NCBI RefSeq assembly: GCF_001921205.1
Contig: NZ_MSIE01000078.1
Span: 1-32,730 of the forward strand
From: Actinophytocola xanthii
Lineage (GTDB): Bacteria; Actinomycetota; Actinomycetes; Mycobacteriales; Pseudonocardiaceae
Length of the DNA: 32,730 nt
Direction: 5' to 3'
This document shows, one piece after another, positions 14,294 to 23,245 of this stretch. The notes below the pieces were generated by a model. That model saw nothing but the letters and a program-made list of their open reading frames with translations. It searched no databases and was not told where the DNA came from. Both the position numbers and the translations under genes were made by a program. Numbering within the stretch: position 1 is the stretch's first letter; the number at the start of each line of letters is the position of its first letter.

Positions 14294-15757
14294 GGTGGAG
14301 CGGTCGGGCAGGTAGCTGAGGATCCGCACCCGCCCGCCGTACTCGCGCACCACGGCCGCCTCGCTGAGCAGCTCCTCGCGGTGGTCGCCGCCCTTGGCGT
14401 AGATCTCCGGCCGGAGCCGGGCGAGCAGCGCGGCCGGGGTGTCCTCGTCGAAGACCGTCAGGTGGTCCACGCAGCTGAGCCCGGCGAGCACCGCGGCCCG
14501 GTCGGCGACACCGTTCACCGGCCGGTCCGGCCCCTTGAGCCGGGCCACGCCCGCGTCCGAGTTCACCGCGACGACCAGCACGTCGCCGAGCCGCTTCGCC
14601 TCGTTGAGGTAGTTGACGTGCCCGGGGTGCAGCACGTCGAAGCAGCCGTTGGTGAACACGATCCGGCGCCCGGCGGCGCGATGCTCGGCGACGATCTCGG
14701 CGAGCCGGTCGTGGTCGAGCACCGAGCCCAGCCCGAGACCGAGCCGCTCGGCGAGATCGGTCGCCGAGCACACCGCGGTCTCCGGGCGGTGGACGACGAC
14801 GTCGGCCGCGGCCTGCGCCAGCTCGACGGCGACGACGGCGGGCAGGCCCGCGCACCGCGCGACGGTGAGCGCCGCGCAGAAGGTGTCCCCGGCACCGGCG
14901 GTGTGGTTGTCCGGTGCTGGCCTGGCCCAGGTGCGGTGGACCGGCCGGTCACCGTCGAGCAGCACGGCACCGTCCCGGTCGAGGGTGACCGCCGCGGCCC
15001 GGGCACCGGTGCGCTCGAGCAGCTGGGCGCGGTTCTCGTCGAGGAAGGTCAGCTGCTCGGCCGCCGAGCGCGGGATCGGCGTGTCCAGCACGGTCGCCGC
15101 CTCCTCGGCGTTGGGCGTGACGATGTCGGGCCGCAACCGCGCCCAGCGCCGCGGGTGATGGGCGTCCACGACCAGCAGCGGGATGCGCTCACGAGTCGGG
15201 AGCAGTCGCTCGAGGACGTCCCCGGACAGCAGACCGGTGCCGTAGTCGCACAGCACCACGGCGTCGGCCTCGGCGCAGGCGGCGAGGAAGCGGTCGATCG
15301 CGGCCGGCACCGCGGTCAGCGGCGCCTGGTCGCGGTCGCCGTCGTCGAGGCGGACGAGCACCTGGTCGTCGGCGACGACCCGGCTCTTGGTGGTGGTTCG
15401 CCGGTCCGGCTCGACGGCCACCAGTTCGGTGTCCACACCGGACTGGCGGAGCGCGGCGAGCAGCTCGGTGCCCGCGTCGTCGGCGCCCACCGCGGACACC
15501 ATCCGCACGCGGGCGCCGAGCGCGGCCAGGTTCACCGCGGTGTTCGCCGCCCCACCGGGGGCGACCCGGCGCTGGGCGACCGCGACGACCGGAGCCGGCG
15601 CCTCACGGCAGAGCCGGTCGGCGCTGCCGCTGAGCCACTCGTCGAGGATCACGTCGCCCACGACGAGCACGCGCGGGGCGAGCTCGGCCAGTCGGGCCGG
15701 CAGGTCGGCGGTGAGCTCGGGCAGCCCGTCCTGGCGCAGCGGCATGGTGTCGGTCAT
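14261..15757 (-). CDS. hldE: Bifunctional heptose-7-phosphate kinase / heptose-1-phosphate adenylyltransferase
   Basis: This 498-residue protein is a full-length HldE (RfaE). The N-terminal PfkB-type kinase domain makes heptose 1,7-bisphosphate. It has VVGDVILDEW at 32-41, the substrate motif GGAAN at 68-72 and the anion-hole/catalytic GAGD at 288-291. The C-terminal nucleotidyltransferase domain, with FTNGCFDVLHPGHVNYL (HPGH at 377-380) and YAKGGDH, makes ADP-heptose after GmhB has removed the 7-phosphate. Both active sites look intact. ATG 15757 has GGAAGGTGG 7 bases upstream and overlaps the stop of the GT9 gene by 4 bases. It is the last gene of the nine-gene operon, and its end overlaps the convergent GT9 gene. 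It is the canonical copy, the other being at 19007. Confidence 0.95.
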   Translation of the reverse strand: MTDTMPLRQDGLPELTADLPARLAELAPRVLVVGDVILDEWLSGSADRLCREAPAPVVAVAQRRVAPGGAANTAVNLAALGARVRMVSAVGADDAGTELLAALRQSGVDTELVAVEPDRRTTTKSRVVADDQVLVRLDDGDRDQAPLTAVPAAIDRFLAACAEADAVVLCDYGTGLLSGDVLERLLPTRERIPLLVVDAHHPRRWARLRPDIVTPNAEEAATVLDTPIPRSAAEQLTFLDENRAQLLERTGARAAAVTLDRDGAVLLDGDRPVHRTWARPAPDNHTAGAGDTFCAALTVARCAGLPAVVAVELAQAAADVVVHRPETAVCSATDLAERLGLGLGSVLDHDRLAEIVAEHRAAGRRIVFTNGCFDVLHPGHVNYLNEAKRLGDVLVVAVNSDAGVARLKGPDRPVNGVADRAAVLAGLSCVDHLTVFDEDTPAALLARLRPEIYAKGGDHREELLSEAAVVREYGGRVRILSYLPDRSTSALIDRIRGR

Positions 15758-16959
15758 CGGACAGCCACCTTCCCGGTCAGCCGAACGGCCGCGGCGGCGA
15801 CCTCGGCGGGGTCGATGTCGAGGCACTCGTGGTGGTAGGGGCAGCGGAACTGCCGGCAGGGCGAGCAGGAGACGGGGCGGTCGAGCAGTTCGGCGGGTGC
15901 GTGCCGGGGCGGCATGTCGGTTCGGGCCTCGGTGCCGGCGTAGGTGACGACGACCGGGGTCCTTGCCGCGTCGGCGAGGTGCAGGCAGCCGGAGTTGTTG
16001 CAGATCACGACGTCGGCCGCGGCCACGACGGCAGCCAGCTCCGGTACGTCGACCTCGCCGAGTGCGGTCACCAGGGGGTGCCCCGCGCCGGTGACGACCT
16101 CCTCGACCAGCGGCGCCTCCTTCGCCGACCCCGTGACGACGACCGGGAACCCGGACTCGGCGACCAGCCGCGCGGCGACGGCGAACCGGTCGGCGGCGTA
16201 CCGCTTGCTCGGCGCGGAGCCCCCGGGGGCGAGCAGGGCGAAGGGACCAGCCGGCACCCGGTCGGTGTCCGGCGGGACCAGCTCCAGCTCGGTGCCCGCC
16301 GGCGGCACGCCCAACGCGTGGAGCAGGTGCAGGCACCGGTCGACCTGGTGGGTGCCCGGGGGTGGCGGCGTCACCCAGTGCGTCGCCACCGCGCCGCCGA
16401 ACTCCGCGGAGTGCACGGCCCGCACCGGGATGCCGGCCAGCATGCCGACGTGGGCGACCGGCCAGGGCGACTGGGTGGGCGAGGTGAACACGATCATCAC
16501 GTCGTAGTCCCGCTCGGCGACCCGCTCGACCAACGCGCGTTCCGCCGCCGCGACCTCGGCGACCGGGGCCGCCGGCACCCCCGCCTGCTGCCAGCTGGCC
16601 GAGACGGTCAGCACGTCGCGCAGGCCGGGGATGACCGGCGCGACGGCGGCCCCGACCGGCGAGGCGAGCAGGTCGACGGCGACGTGCGGCACGGCGAGCC
16701 GCAGCGCACGCAGTGCCGGGGTGGCGAGCACGACGTCGCCGAGGTTGTCCGCCCGGACCACGAGCACCCGGCGGATGGCCGCCCAGTCCGGCGGCTCGGC
16801 GAGATCAGCCGCCGGATGGCGGGTCGGCCGCGGGTTCTTCCCCGCGCCGACCGCCGGCCGCCGGCCCGCGAGGCGCGGCCCGGGCACCGTCGTCCCGGCG
16901 ACGGGCCGGGTGACCCGCTCGTCCCCCGGACCGTCCGGTGTCGTGCCCGGCCTGCTCAT
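15754..16959 (-). CDS. GT9 family (heptosyltransferase-like) glycosyltransferase
   Basis: This is a 401-residue GT9 enzyme. After a Pro/Arg/Gly-rich N-terminal stretch of about 60 residues that looks disordered, it has VLVVRADNLGDVVLATPALR, then LLAPGGSAPSKRYAADRFA and CNNSGCLHLADAARTPVV. Near the C-terminus are the Cys residues of CSPCRQFRCPYHHECL, a tail common in GT9 proteins. The family transfers heptose from ADP-heptose, and the neighbouring gmhA, gmhB and hldE genes support this donor here, though the acceptor is unknown. ATG 16959 overlaps the ALDH stop codon by 4 bases, which supports it, but a start further in (for instance before VTRPVAG) would trim the odd N-terminal extension. Confidence 0.9.
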   Translation of the reverse strand: MSRPGTTPDGPGDERVTRPVAGTTVPGPRLAGRRPAVGAGKNPRPTRHPAADLAEPPDWAAIRRVLVVRADNLGDVVLATPALRALRLAVPHVAVDLLASPVGAAVAPVIPGLRDVLTVSASWQQAGVPAAPVAEVAAAERALVERVAERDYDVMIVFTSPTQSPWPVAHVGMLAGIPVRAVHSAEFGGAVATHWVTPPPPGTHQVDRCLHLLHALGVPPAGTELELVPPDTDRVPAGPFALLAPGGSAPSKRYAADRFAVAARLVAESGFPVVVTGSAKEAPLVEEVVTGAGHPLVTALGEVDVPELAAVVAAADVVICNNSGCLHLADAARTPVVVTYAGTEARTDMPPRHAPAELLDRPVSCSPCRQFRCPYHHECLDIDPAEVAAAAVRLTGKVAVR

Positions 16960-18281
16960 CCCCGGCCGCCCGGCGTGCCGAGATGGACGACCTTCGTCGT
17001 CGTCAGCTCGTCGAGGAGCTCGGGTCCGTAGCCGTAGCCGGACCCGCTCATCCCCCGCGGCTGGGCGGCCCCACCGGGAGCGCCGCCGAACACGGCGTTG
17101 ACCTTGACCGTGCCGACGGGCAAGACGCGGTAGGCCTCCTGGGCATGCGCCATGTCGGCGGTGAGCACGGTCGCCGCGAGCCCGTACCGGCCGCTCGCCG
17201 CGGCCGCCAACCCCTCGGCGAAGTCGTCGACGACCATCACCGGCGCGACCGGGCCGAAGGTCTCCTCGGCCATCACGGTCATCTCCGGGGTGCAGGCGGT
17301 GAGCACGGTCGCCGGGTAGCGCGAGCCGGGACCATCCGGCACCAGCCCACCTACCAGCGGTTCCGCACCCGCCTCGATCGCCTCGTGCACATGGGCGTGC
17401 ACCTTGTCCCGGTGGGCGCGGTCGACCAGCGGGGGAATCCGCCCGGTCCACTCCCGGGCCTGCGCGACGAGGGCCTCCTGGAACTCGGCGGCGACCCGGC
17501 GGTGGACGTAGATCCGTTCCACCGACACACAGATCTGGCCGGCGTTGGCGAACGCGCCCAGCGCGGCCTGCTCGGCGGCCCAGACCGGGTCCACGTCGCC
17601 GTCGACCAGCAGCGGGTCGTTGCCGCCGTTCTCCAGCAGCGCCTTGGCGCCGGTGCGGGCGGTGGCCAGCGCGATGCTCCGGCCGGTCTCCACCCCGCCG
17701 ACGTGGGCGACCACGTCCACGTCGGGGTTGGCGGCCAGCCGCGCGCCGGTCTCGGCGCCGCCGCTGACCGTGGTCAGCACGCCGTCGGGGAAGGCCTGCC
17801 CGAGCAGCTCGCCCAGGCGCAGACCGACCCTGGGGCAGCGCTCGCTCGGCTTGTGCACGACGGTGTTGCCGGTGACCAGGGCCGCCCCGATCAGGCCACA
17901 GGCCACCGCGACCGGGTCGTTCCACGGGGTCAGCGCGACAACGACACCGCGGGGCTCCGGCACCATCAGGTCGGTCGCCGACCAGCCGCCGTGCAGGGTC
18001 CGCCCGCGGTGCACCGGGCCCAGCTCGGCGTACTGCTCCAGAGTAGACACGCCAGCCCCGATGGATTCGGCCGCCTCCGCGGCCGACCGGCCGGTGTCCC
18101 GCTCGTGGATCTCGGCCAGCTCGTCGGTGGCCGCCCGCAGTGCCGCCGCGGCGGCACGCAGGGCGGCGCCCCGCTCGGCGGCGGGGGTGCGACGCCAGGA
18201 CTCGAACGCCTGCCTCGCTGTGGTCACCGCATCGTCCGCATCGGACGAGTCGGCGATCCGGATGTCCGGTTCGGTGAGCAC
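16956..18281 (-). CDS. Aldehyde dehydrogenase family protein
   Basis: This is a 441-residue NAD(P)-dependent aldehyde dehydrogenase, about 40 residues shorter than the usual 480. The catalytic set is present: Asn121 in TPWNDP, Glu217 in LLENGGNDP (in place of the common LELGG), and Cys251 in NAGQICVSVERIYV. EETFGPVAPVM lies in the C-terminal third. It should oxidise an aldehyde to an acid. Start GTG 18281 has GGAGG 5 bases upstream. It lies 14 bases after the SDR gene and overlaps the GT9 gene, so it is an integral part of the operon. ALDH genes are not part of the textbook ADP-heptose pathway. Oxidation of a sugar or of an aldehyde made by the adjacent SDR is possible, but this is inference. 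Confidence 0.92.
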   Translation of the reverse strand: MLTEPDIRIADSSDADDAVTTARQAFESWRRTPAAERGAALRAAAAALRAATDELAEIHERDTGRSAAEAAESIGAGVSTLEQYAELGPVHRGRTLHGGWSATDLMVPEPRGVVVALTPWNDPVAVACGLIGAALVTGNTVVHKPSERCPRVGLRLGELLGQAFPDGVLTTVSGGAETGARLAANPDVDVVAHVGGVETGRSIALATARTGAKALLENGGNDPLLVDGDVDPVWAAEQAALGAFANAGQICVSVERIYVHRRVAAEFQEALVAQAREWTGRIPPLVDRAHRDKVHAHVHEAIEAGAEPLVGGLVPDGPGSRYPATVLTACTPEMTVMAEETFGPVAPVMVVDDFAEGLAAAASGRYGLAATVLTADMAHAQEAYRVLPVGTVKVNAVFGGAPGGAAQPRGMSGSGYGYGPELLDELTTTKVVHLGTPGGRG

Positions 18282-18295
18282 GGCTACCTCCCTCG

Positions 18296-18991
18296 TCACG
18301 GCCAGGACGGTTCCTGCTCGTGGCAGATGACCAGTTCGCGGATCTCGCACCCGGCGGGCTGGCCGAGCACGTGCACGATGCTGTCGGCGACGTACTCGGG
18401 CGGGTTCAGCATGTTCCGGTCCGCGGGCTTGTACTGATCGGTGCGGTCGTCGAAGAACGCGGTACGCATGCCGCCGGGGACAACCAGGGTCACCCCTACC
18501 TTGCCGGCCAGCTCCATGGTCAACGCCCTGGTCATCCCGACCACGCCGAACTTCGCCGCGCAGTAGGCGCTGGCGTCGCCGGCGGGGCGCAGGCCGAGCG
18601 TGGAGGCGATCGTCACGATCCGGCCGTGGCTGCGCTCCAGGTAGGGCACTGCGGCCCGGATGACCGCGGCCGTCCCCATCAGGTTGACCTTGACCACCTG
18701 CTCCCAGTCCGCTGTGGACACTCCGGTAATGGGTCCGCAGCGGTCCATCCCGGCGGCGGTGACCACACCGGACAGTCCGCCGAACCGCTCGGCGAGCTCC
18801 TGCACGGCCTGCTCGGTGGCGGCGCTGTCGGACACGTCGACCAGGCGGAAGTCGTCGGCGGGGCCGGGTGGGGCCTGCTTGTCGAGCACCACGACCGGGG
18901 TGCCGTTCTTGTGCAGCGTCGCGACCAGTGCGGCCCCCAGGCCGCTCGAGCCGCCGGAGACGAGCACGGGGTATTGGTCCTGACCAGACAT
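18296..18991 (-). CDS. Classical short-chain dehydrogenase/reductase
   Basis: This 231-residue classical SDR has the cofactor motif SGGSSGLG at 12-19, the structural Asn in VNLMG near 103, and the catalytic Ser130 in IAST, Tyr143 and Lys147 in SAYCAAK. All are intact. It lacks the extended substrate domain of sugar-nucleotide epimerases such as HldD, so it is not the missing 6-epimerase. The start ATG 18991 has AAAGGAGAAG upstream. It is 15 bases from hldE copy 2 and 14 bases from the ALDH, so it is co-transcribed. It may interconvert an alcohol and a carbonyl in a sugar or in an aglycone made by this locus. The substrate is not known. Confidence 0.92.
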   Translation of the reverse strand: MSGQDQYPVLVSGGSSGLGAALVATLHKNGTPVVVLDKQAPPGPADDFRLVDVSDSAATEQAVQELAERFGGLSGVVTAAGMDRCGPITGVSTADWEQVVKVNLMGTAAVIRAAVPYLERSHGRIVTIASTLGLRPAGDASAYCAAKFGVVGMTRALTMELAGKVGVTLVVPGGMRTAFFDDRTDQYKPADRNMLNPPEYVADSIVHVLGQPAGCEIRELVICHEQEPSWP

Positions 18992-19006
18992 TCGCTTCTC
19001 CTTTCC

Positions 19007-20380
19007 TCAGCCGGCCTCGGTCAGCAGGCGCGCAAGGCGGGTCGTCGACCGACCGTCGTGGTAGGGCACCACGACGACCGAACCTCCCCAGCCGCGCACC
19101 AGCTCCGTCTCCGGCAGTGACTCGGGCGTGTAGTCGCCGCCCTTGACCCAGACGTCGGGCCGCAGCTCGGCGAGCACCCTTTCCGGTCCGGACTCCTCGA
19201 ACACCACGACCTGGTCGACGCAGCCGAGCGCCCGCAGTACCTCTGCCCGGTCGTCCTGCCCGTTCAGCGGCCGCCCGGGGCCCTTGAGCCGGCGCACCGA
19301 GTCGTCGGAGTTCAGGCAGACCACCAGGCAGTCGCCGAGGCTGCGGGCCGCGGTCAGCGTGCGGATGTGGCCGGCGTGCACCAGGTCGAAGCAGCCGCCG
19401 GTGGCGACGACCGTGCCGTTGCGCGCCCGGACCGACTCGACCAGGCGCTGCGCCTCGGCGAGCCCGCTGCGGTCCTGCTCGGGAACCGGGGTGATCGCAC
19501 CGCCGGTGACCGCCGCGGCGCCGCCCAGCGCGACGAACTCCGCCGCCGCGCCGACAGCGTGCTCGATCGCCGCGGGCACGCTGTCGTGGCGCATCAGCCG
19601 TGCGGCGACGGCGACCGCGAAGCGGTCCCCAGCACCACACGGGTCGGCGGCGGTGACCGACGGGGCCGGGACCAGCCGCGTCTGCTCGGCGTCGGTGAGC
19701 AGCGCGCCCCGCTTGCCCAGCGTGACCGCGACCGCGTGTGGCGCCCACCGCTCGCGCAGCAGCCCGGCGGCACGTTCCGCTGTCGTCGCGGGGTCCTCGC
19801 CCGCTCCGGCCGCACTGCCGCAGAGGCGCACGGACTCGTCGAGGTTCGGCGTGACGACGGTGACGCCGCGGACCGGCTCGGTTCCGCGCGGGTGGGGGTC
19901 CCACACGACCGGCACCCGGTCGACCATCTCGGCGAGCACGGCCCGGAGCCCGGCGTCGGCGGTGAGCCCCCGGCCGTAGTCGGACACCAGGATCGCGTCG
20001 GCGGTCCGCACCGCGGCCAGCATCTCCTCGGTGACCGTGGGGCGGCCCGTCCTGGTCCGGTCGATCCGGGCGATGGTGTGGCCGTCGGCCCGCAGCCTGG
20101 TCTTCACCGGCGTCGGCGTGTTCGCCGGTCCGGCGACCGTGGTCACCCGGCCGAGCTGGGCGCGCAGCAGCTCGCCCTCCTCGTCGTCACCGATCGCGGT
20201 GACGAGCGTGACCGGCTCACCGGCGGCACCGGCCAGCCAGGCGGCCAGGCCTGCGCCGCCGGGGCGCGGCCGGCGTACCTCCTCGTCGACCACCAGCGCC
20301 GGAGCGTCGGGGCAGACCCGGCTGACCGACCCGACGAGGTCGATGTCCAGCAGGCAGTCGCCGATCACCACGAGATTCAT
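19007..20380 (-). CDS. hldE: Divergent HldE-like heptose kinase / adenylyltransferase
   Basis: This 457-residue second HldE-like protein has both domains. The PfkB-type kinase domain starts MNLVVIGDCLLDIDLVGSV and keeps SDYGRGL and CGAGDRF (GAGD at 249-252). Its substrate motif is GGAGLAAW rather than the GGAANTAV of the other copy. The nucleotidyltransferase domain has GGCFDLVHAGH (HAGH at 335-338), LNSDDSVRRLKGPGRPLNG and VKGGDYTPE. Both catalytic signatures are present, so it may be active, but substrate choice may differ. ATG 20380 has GGAGGG 4 bases upstream and overlaps the gmhA stop by 4 bases. The direct coupling to gmhA suggests it serves in the main GmhA-HldE-GmhB route, with the canonical copy at the far end of the operon. 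Confidence 0.9.
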   Translation of the reverse strand: MNLVVIGDCLLDIDLVGSVSRVCPDAPALVVDEEVRRPRPGGAGLAAWLAGAAGEPVTLVTAIGDDEEGELLRAQLGRVTTVAGPANTPTPVKTRLRADGHTIARIDRTRTGRPTVTEEMLAAVRTADAILVSDYGRGLTADAGLRAVLAEMVDRVPVVWDPHPRGTEPVRGVTVVTPNLDESVRLCGSAAGAGEDPATTAERAAGLLRERWAPHAVAVTLGKRGALLTDAEQTRLVPAPSVTAADPCGAGDRFAVAVAARLMRHDSVPAAIEHAVGAAAEFVALGGAAAVTGGAITPVPEQDRSGLAEAQRLVESVRARNGTVVATGGCFDLVHAGHIRTLTAARSLGDCLVVCLNSDDSVRRLKGPGRPLNGQDDRAEVLRALGCVDQVVVFEESGPERVLAELRPDVWVKGGDYTPESLPETELVRGWGGSVVVVPYHDGRSTTRLARLLTEAG

Positions 20381-20958
20381 GAGGCCCTCCGGGTGTGCTC
20401 GTCGGCCAGCGCGTTCTCGAACGCCGTGCAGAGCAGGTGCACCGAGACCAGGTGCGTCTCCTGCACGGTCGCCGTGCAGCCGGTCACCGCGATCGCGTCG
20501 TCGGCGGCGTCGGCAAGGGGGTTGGGCAGCGGACCGGTGAGCGCCCAGACCGTCGCGCCACGGGTCCGGCCGGCTTCCGCGGCCCGCAGCAGGTTCTCGC
20601 TGCGACCGCTCGTGGACAGCAGCACCAGGACGTCTCCGGGCCTGGCGTGCGCGAGGACCTGCCGCGCGTACACCTCGGCGTAGCCGTAGTCGTTGCCGAT
20701 CGCGGTGAGGCTGGAGGTGTCCGCGTGCAGCGCGACGGCAGAGAACGGCTCCCGCTCCCGGTCGAAGCGGCCCACCAGCTCGGCGGTCAGGTGCTGGGCC
20801 TCGGCGGCGGAACCGCCGTTGCCGGCCGCGAGCAGCCGACCGCCTTCGCCCAGCCGCTGGGCGAGCGTCGCGCCCCACTGCCGGATCCGGTCGGACTCGC
20901 GGCGCAACGCCGCGATGGCCCTGGTCAGTTCGTCGAGACGGTCGGGGTTGCGGGCCAT
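20377..20958 (-). CDS. gmhA: Sedoheptulose-7-phosphate isomerase
   Basis: GmhA turns sedoheptulose 7-phosphate into D-glycero-D-manno-heptose 7-phosphate, the first step to ADP-heptose. The 193-residue product is one SIS domain, the normal length. It has LLAAGNGGSAAEAQHLTAEL with VGRFDRER next, DVLVLLSTSGRSENLLRA for phosphate binding, and VQETHLVSVHLLCTAFE with the conserved Gln and His that act in metal binding and catalysis in this family. Start ATG 20958 has GGGGAG 6 bases upstream and shares its first base with the stop of the GT4 gene (TGATG), so translation is coupled. The family includes GDP-heptose type isomerases, but the HldE copies beside it favour the ADP route. Confidence 0.95.
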   Translation of the reverse strand: MARNPDRLDELTRAIAALRRESDRIRQWGATLAQRLGEGGRLLAAGNGGSAAEAQHLTAELVGRFDREREPFSAVALHADTSSLTAIGNDYGYAEVYARQVLAHARPGDVLVLLSTSGRSENLLRAAEAGRTRGATVWALTGPLPNPLADAADDAIAVTGCTATVQETHLVSVHLLCTAFENALADEHTRRAS

Positions 20959-22178
20959 CACATGCTCCCCGCAGCCGCGAGCGGGCCGGGTTCGGCGACC
21001 GCGCGGCACTGTTCGTAGGCGCGCGCGGTGGCGAGGGCCACCTGCCTCCAGGGGTAGCGGGACTCGGCGCGCTCCCGGCCGGCGGCGCCCAGCAGCGAGC
21101 ACCGCACCGGGTCGGCCAGCAGCGTCCGGAGCGCGGTCGCCAGCTCGCCGGGCGAGCGCGGCGGGACGTGCACGCCGGTCACGCCGTCCACGACCGTGTC
21201 GATGAGGCCGCCGACGGCGCTGGCGACGACGGGCACCCCGCAGGCCATGGCCTCGAGCGGAACGATGCCGAACGGTTCGTACCAGGGCACACACGCCACG
21301 GCGTCGGCCGACCGCAGCACGGCCGGCATCCGGTCGCGCGGCACCTGGCCGAGCAGCCGCACCCGGTTCGCGACGCCGAGCCGCGCGGCCAGCTGACGCA
21401 GCCGGACCGCCTCCGGGTGCGCCGCCAGCCGATCGCTCTCCGGGCCGCCGACCAGGACCAGCTCGGTGTCCGGAACCTCGGGGAGTGCCGCGACGAGGTC
21501 GGCGAAGCCCTTCCTCGGCACCAGCCGTCCCACGCTGACCACGCGGTGGCGCGGCCCGGCCGGCTCGGCGGGTCCGTCCGGGGTGAAGTGCTCGCAGTCG
21601 ACCCCGCAGGGCACGACCGTCGTCCGGGTGGCCGGCACGCCCATCCTGCCCAGCTCCCGCACTTCGTCGGTGCAGGTCGCGACGATCTGGGCCGCGTTGC
21701 GGCCGATCATGCGCTCGGTACGGATCCGACCGGGCGGGCTGGTGTCGGCAAGCCCCTGGTGGCGGCGCTTGACCGTGCCGAGCGCGTGGTAGGTGTGCAC
21801 CACGGGGATCTGCTGGTTGCCCCCGGCCACGACCGCGACCAGGCCGGACATCCAGAAGTGCGAGTGCACGACGTCCGGCGGCGACTGGCGCCACTCGCGG
21901 TCCACGAACCTCGTGAACTCCGCCATGTACGGGAGCAGCTCGTCCTTGGGGACGTGCTCGGCCGGTCCGGCCGGCACGTGCACCACCCGGTAACCCTGCG
22001 GGGCGCGGACGGACTCCGGCAGGTCGCGTGCGTCGCGCCGGGTGTACACGGTCACCTCGTGGCCGAGGTCGACCAGCGCGGCCGACAGCTCGGCGACGTG
22101 CAGGTTCTGCCCGCCGGCATCCACCTCGCCGAGGACGGCGAGCGGGTTGGCGTGTTCGGAGATCATGGCTATACGCAT
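20958..22178 (-). CDS. GT4 family glycosyltransferase
   Basis: This 406-residue GT-B enzyme of family GT4 starts [20 protein letters not shown] and goes on to [20 protein letters not shown], as in sucrose-synthase-like and MshA-like members. The second domain has [39 protein letters not shown] and the EX7E motif [20 protein letters not shown]. It most likely moves a sugar from a nucleotide donor with retention of configuration. ATG 22178 has a GAGGGGACG purine-rich site upstream and overlaps the preceding GT9 gene by 10 bases. It is the third gene of the heptose operon. Confidence 0.93.
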   Translation of the reverse strand: MRIAMISEHANPLAVLGEVDAGGQNLHVAELSAALVDLGHEVTVYTRRDARDLPESVRAPQGYRVVHVPAGPAEHVPKDELLPYMAEFTRFVDREWRQSPPDVVHSHFWMSGLVAVVAGGNQQIPVVHTYHALGTVKRRHQGLADTSPPGRIRTERMIGRNAAQIVATCTDEVRELGRMGVPATRTTVVPCGVDCEHFTPDGPAEPAGPRHRVVSVGRLVPRKGFADLVAALPEVPDTELVLVGGPESDRLAAHPEAVRLRQLAARLGVANRVRLLGQVPRDRMPAVLRSADAVACVPWYEPFGIVPLEAMACGVPVVASAVGGLIDTVVDGVTGVHVPPRSPGELATALRTLLADPVRCSLLGAAGRERAESRYPWRQVALATARAYEQCRAVAEPGPLAAAGSM

Positions 22179-23245
22179 GTGTGCGTCCCCTCGGTGCGAG
22201 GTTTCTCGGTCACGGCCGTCCCGGTGAGCGCGTGGACGGCGTCGATGACGTTCCGCGCGGTCACCGAGGCCAGGCACGGGTGCCCGGGTACGGGACAGTC
22301 GCGCGCCCTGGTCGCGCGGCACGGCGCCGTCTGGTCGCCGAGCAGCACGCTGGGCACCCGGTACGGCGCCCACCGGAGCGCGGGCACGACCGGGGAGAAC
22401 AGGGAGACCACCGGGGTACCGACGGCCGCCGCGAGGTGGGCCGGGCCGGTGTTGCCGACGACCACGGCCCGCGCGCCGGCGAGCACCCCGGCGAGCTCGG
22501 CGAACCCGGTCGCCCCGCCCAGGTCGACACCGGCGTCCCCGGCCACCTCGGCGGTCAGGTCCCGCTCGCCGGGACCGCCGGTGACCAGCACACGGTGCCC
22601 CTCGGCGGCGAGCGCGCGCACGGCCTCCGCGCAGCGCCAGGCCGGCCAGCGGCGGGCGGGCACCGTCGCGCCGGGGTGCAGCACGAGGTAGGGACCCTCC
22701 CCGACGATCGGGGACACGTCGGGCGGAGGGTTCACGCGCAGGGCCCCGTCGTCACCCTCGGGCAGCCGGTAGCCGGCCGCGGCCACCACGGCGAGGGCCC
22801 GCTCGGGCTCGGGGGCGTCGTCGACGAAGTCCGTGCCCGGACGGAGGCGGACGTCGAGCAGCGTCCCCGGGTAGTCGTGGGAGATGGCGACGGTCCTCGG
22901 CACCCCCGCCAGCCGCAGCACCAGGGCGAGCGGAAGGCTGGACTGGTGCGCGGAGGTGAGGACCACCGCGAGGTCGAACCGGCCGGCCGCCACCCGCTCG
23001 ACGAGCTCCCGCACGTCAGCGGGGTCGACGGGGTGGGGGTTGGCCACGATCCAGGGGCAGGCCCAGACCATGACGTGGTCCACCCCGGGCAGCATCCGGG
23101 CAGCCTGCGCACCGGCCGGGCCGCAGAGCAACGTCACCTCGGTCGGCTCGCCGGGCCGGCCGGCGGCGACGGCGCGGAGGGCCGGACCGGCGAGCAGCAC
23201 GTCGCCGTCGCTGTCCAACCGGGCTACCAGCACCCGCCGGGTCAT
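22169..23245 (-). CDS. GT9 family (heptosyltransferase-like) glycosyltransferase
   Basis: This is a 358-residue GT9 enzyme. It has [20 protein letters not shown] at the N-terminus, [16 protein letters not shown] at the domain junction, [20 protein letters not shown] for the donor site, and the Cys-containing tail region [15 protein letters not shown] with GHPCLASVT after it. These match bacterial heptosyltransferases. ATG 23245 overlaps the gmhB stop by 4 bases, with GGGGTGGCGG upstream. It directly follows gmhB, which fits a role in using ADP-heptose. It is the best heptosyltransferase candidate along with the GT9 at 15754. Confidence 0.92.
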   Translation of the reverse strand: MTRRVLVARLDSDGDVLLAGPALRAVAAGRPGEPTEVTLLCGPAGAQAARMLPGVDHVMVWACPWIVANPHPVDPADVRELVERVAAGRFDLAVVLTSAHQSSLPLALVLRLAGVPRTVAISHDYPGTLLDVRLRPGTDFVDDAPEPERALAVVAAAGYRLPEGDDGALRVNPPPDVSPIVGEGPYLVLHPGATVPARRWPAWRCAEAVRALAAEGHRVLVTGGPGERDLTAEVAGDAGVDLGGATGFAELAGVLAGARAVVVGNTGPAHLAAAVGTPVVSLFSPVVPALRWAPYRVPSVLLGDQTAPCRATRARDCPVPGHPCLASVTARNVIDAVHALTGTAVTEKPRTEGTHTCV

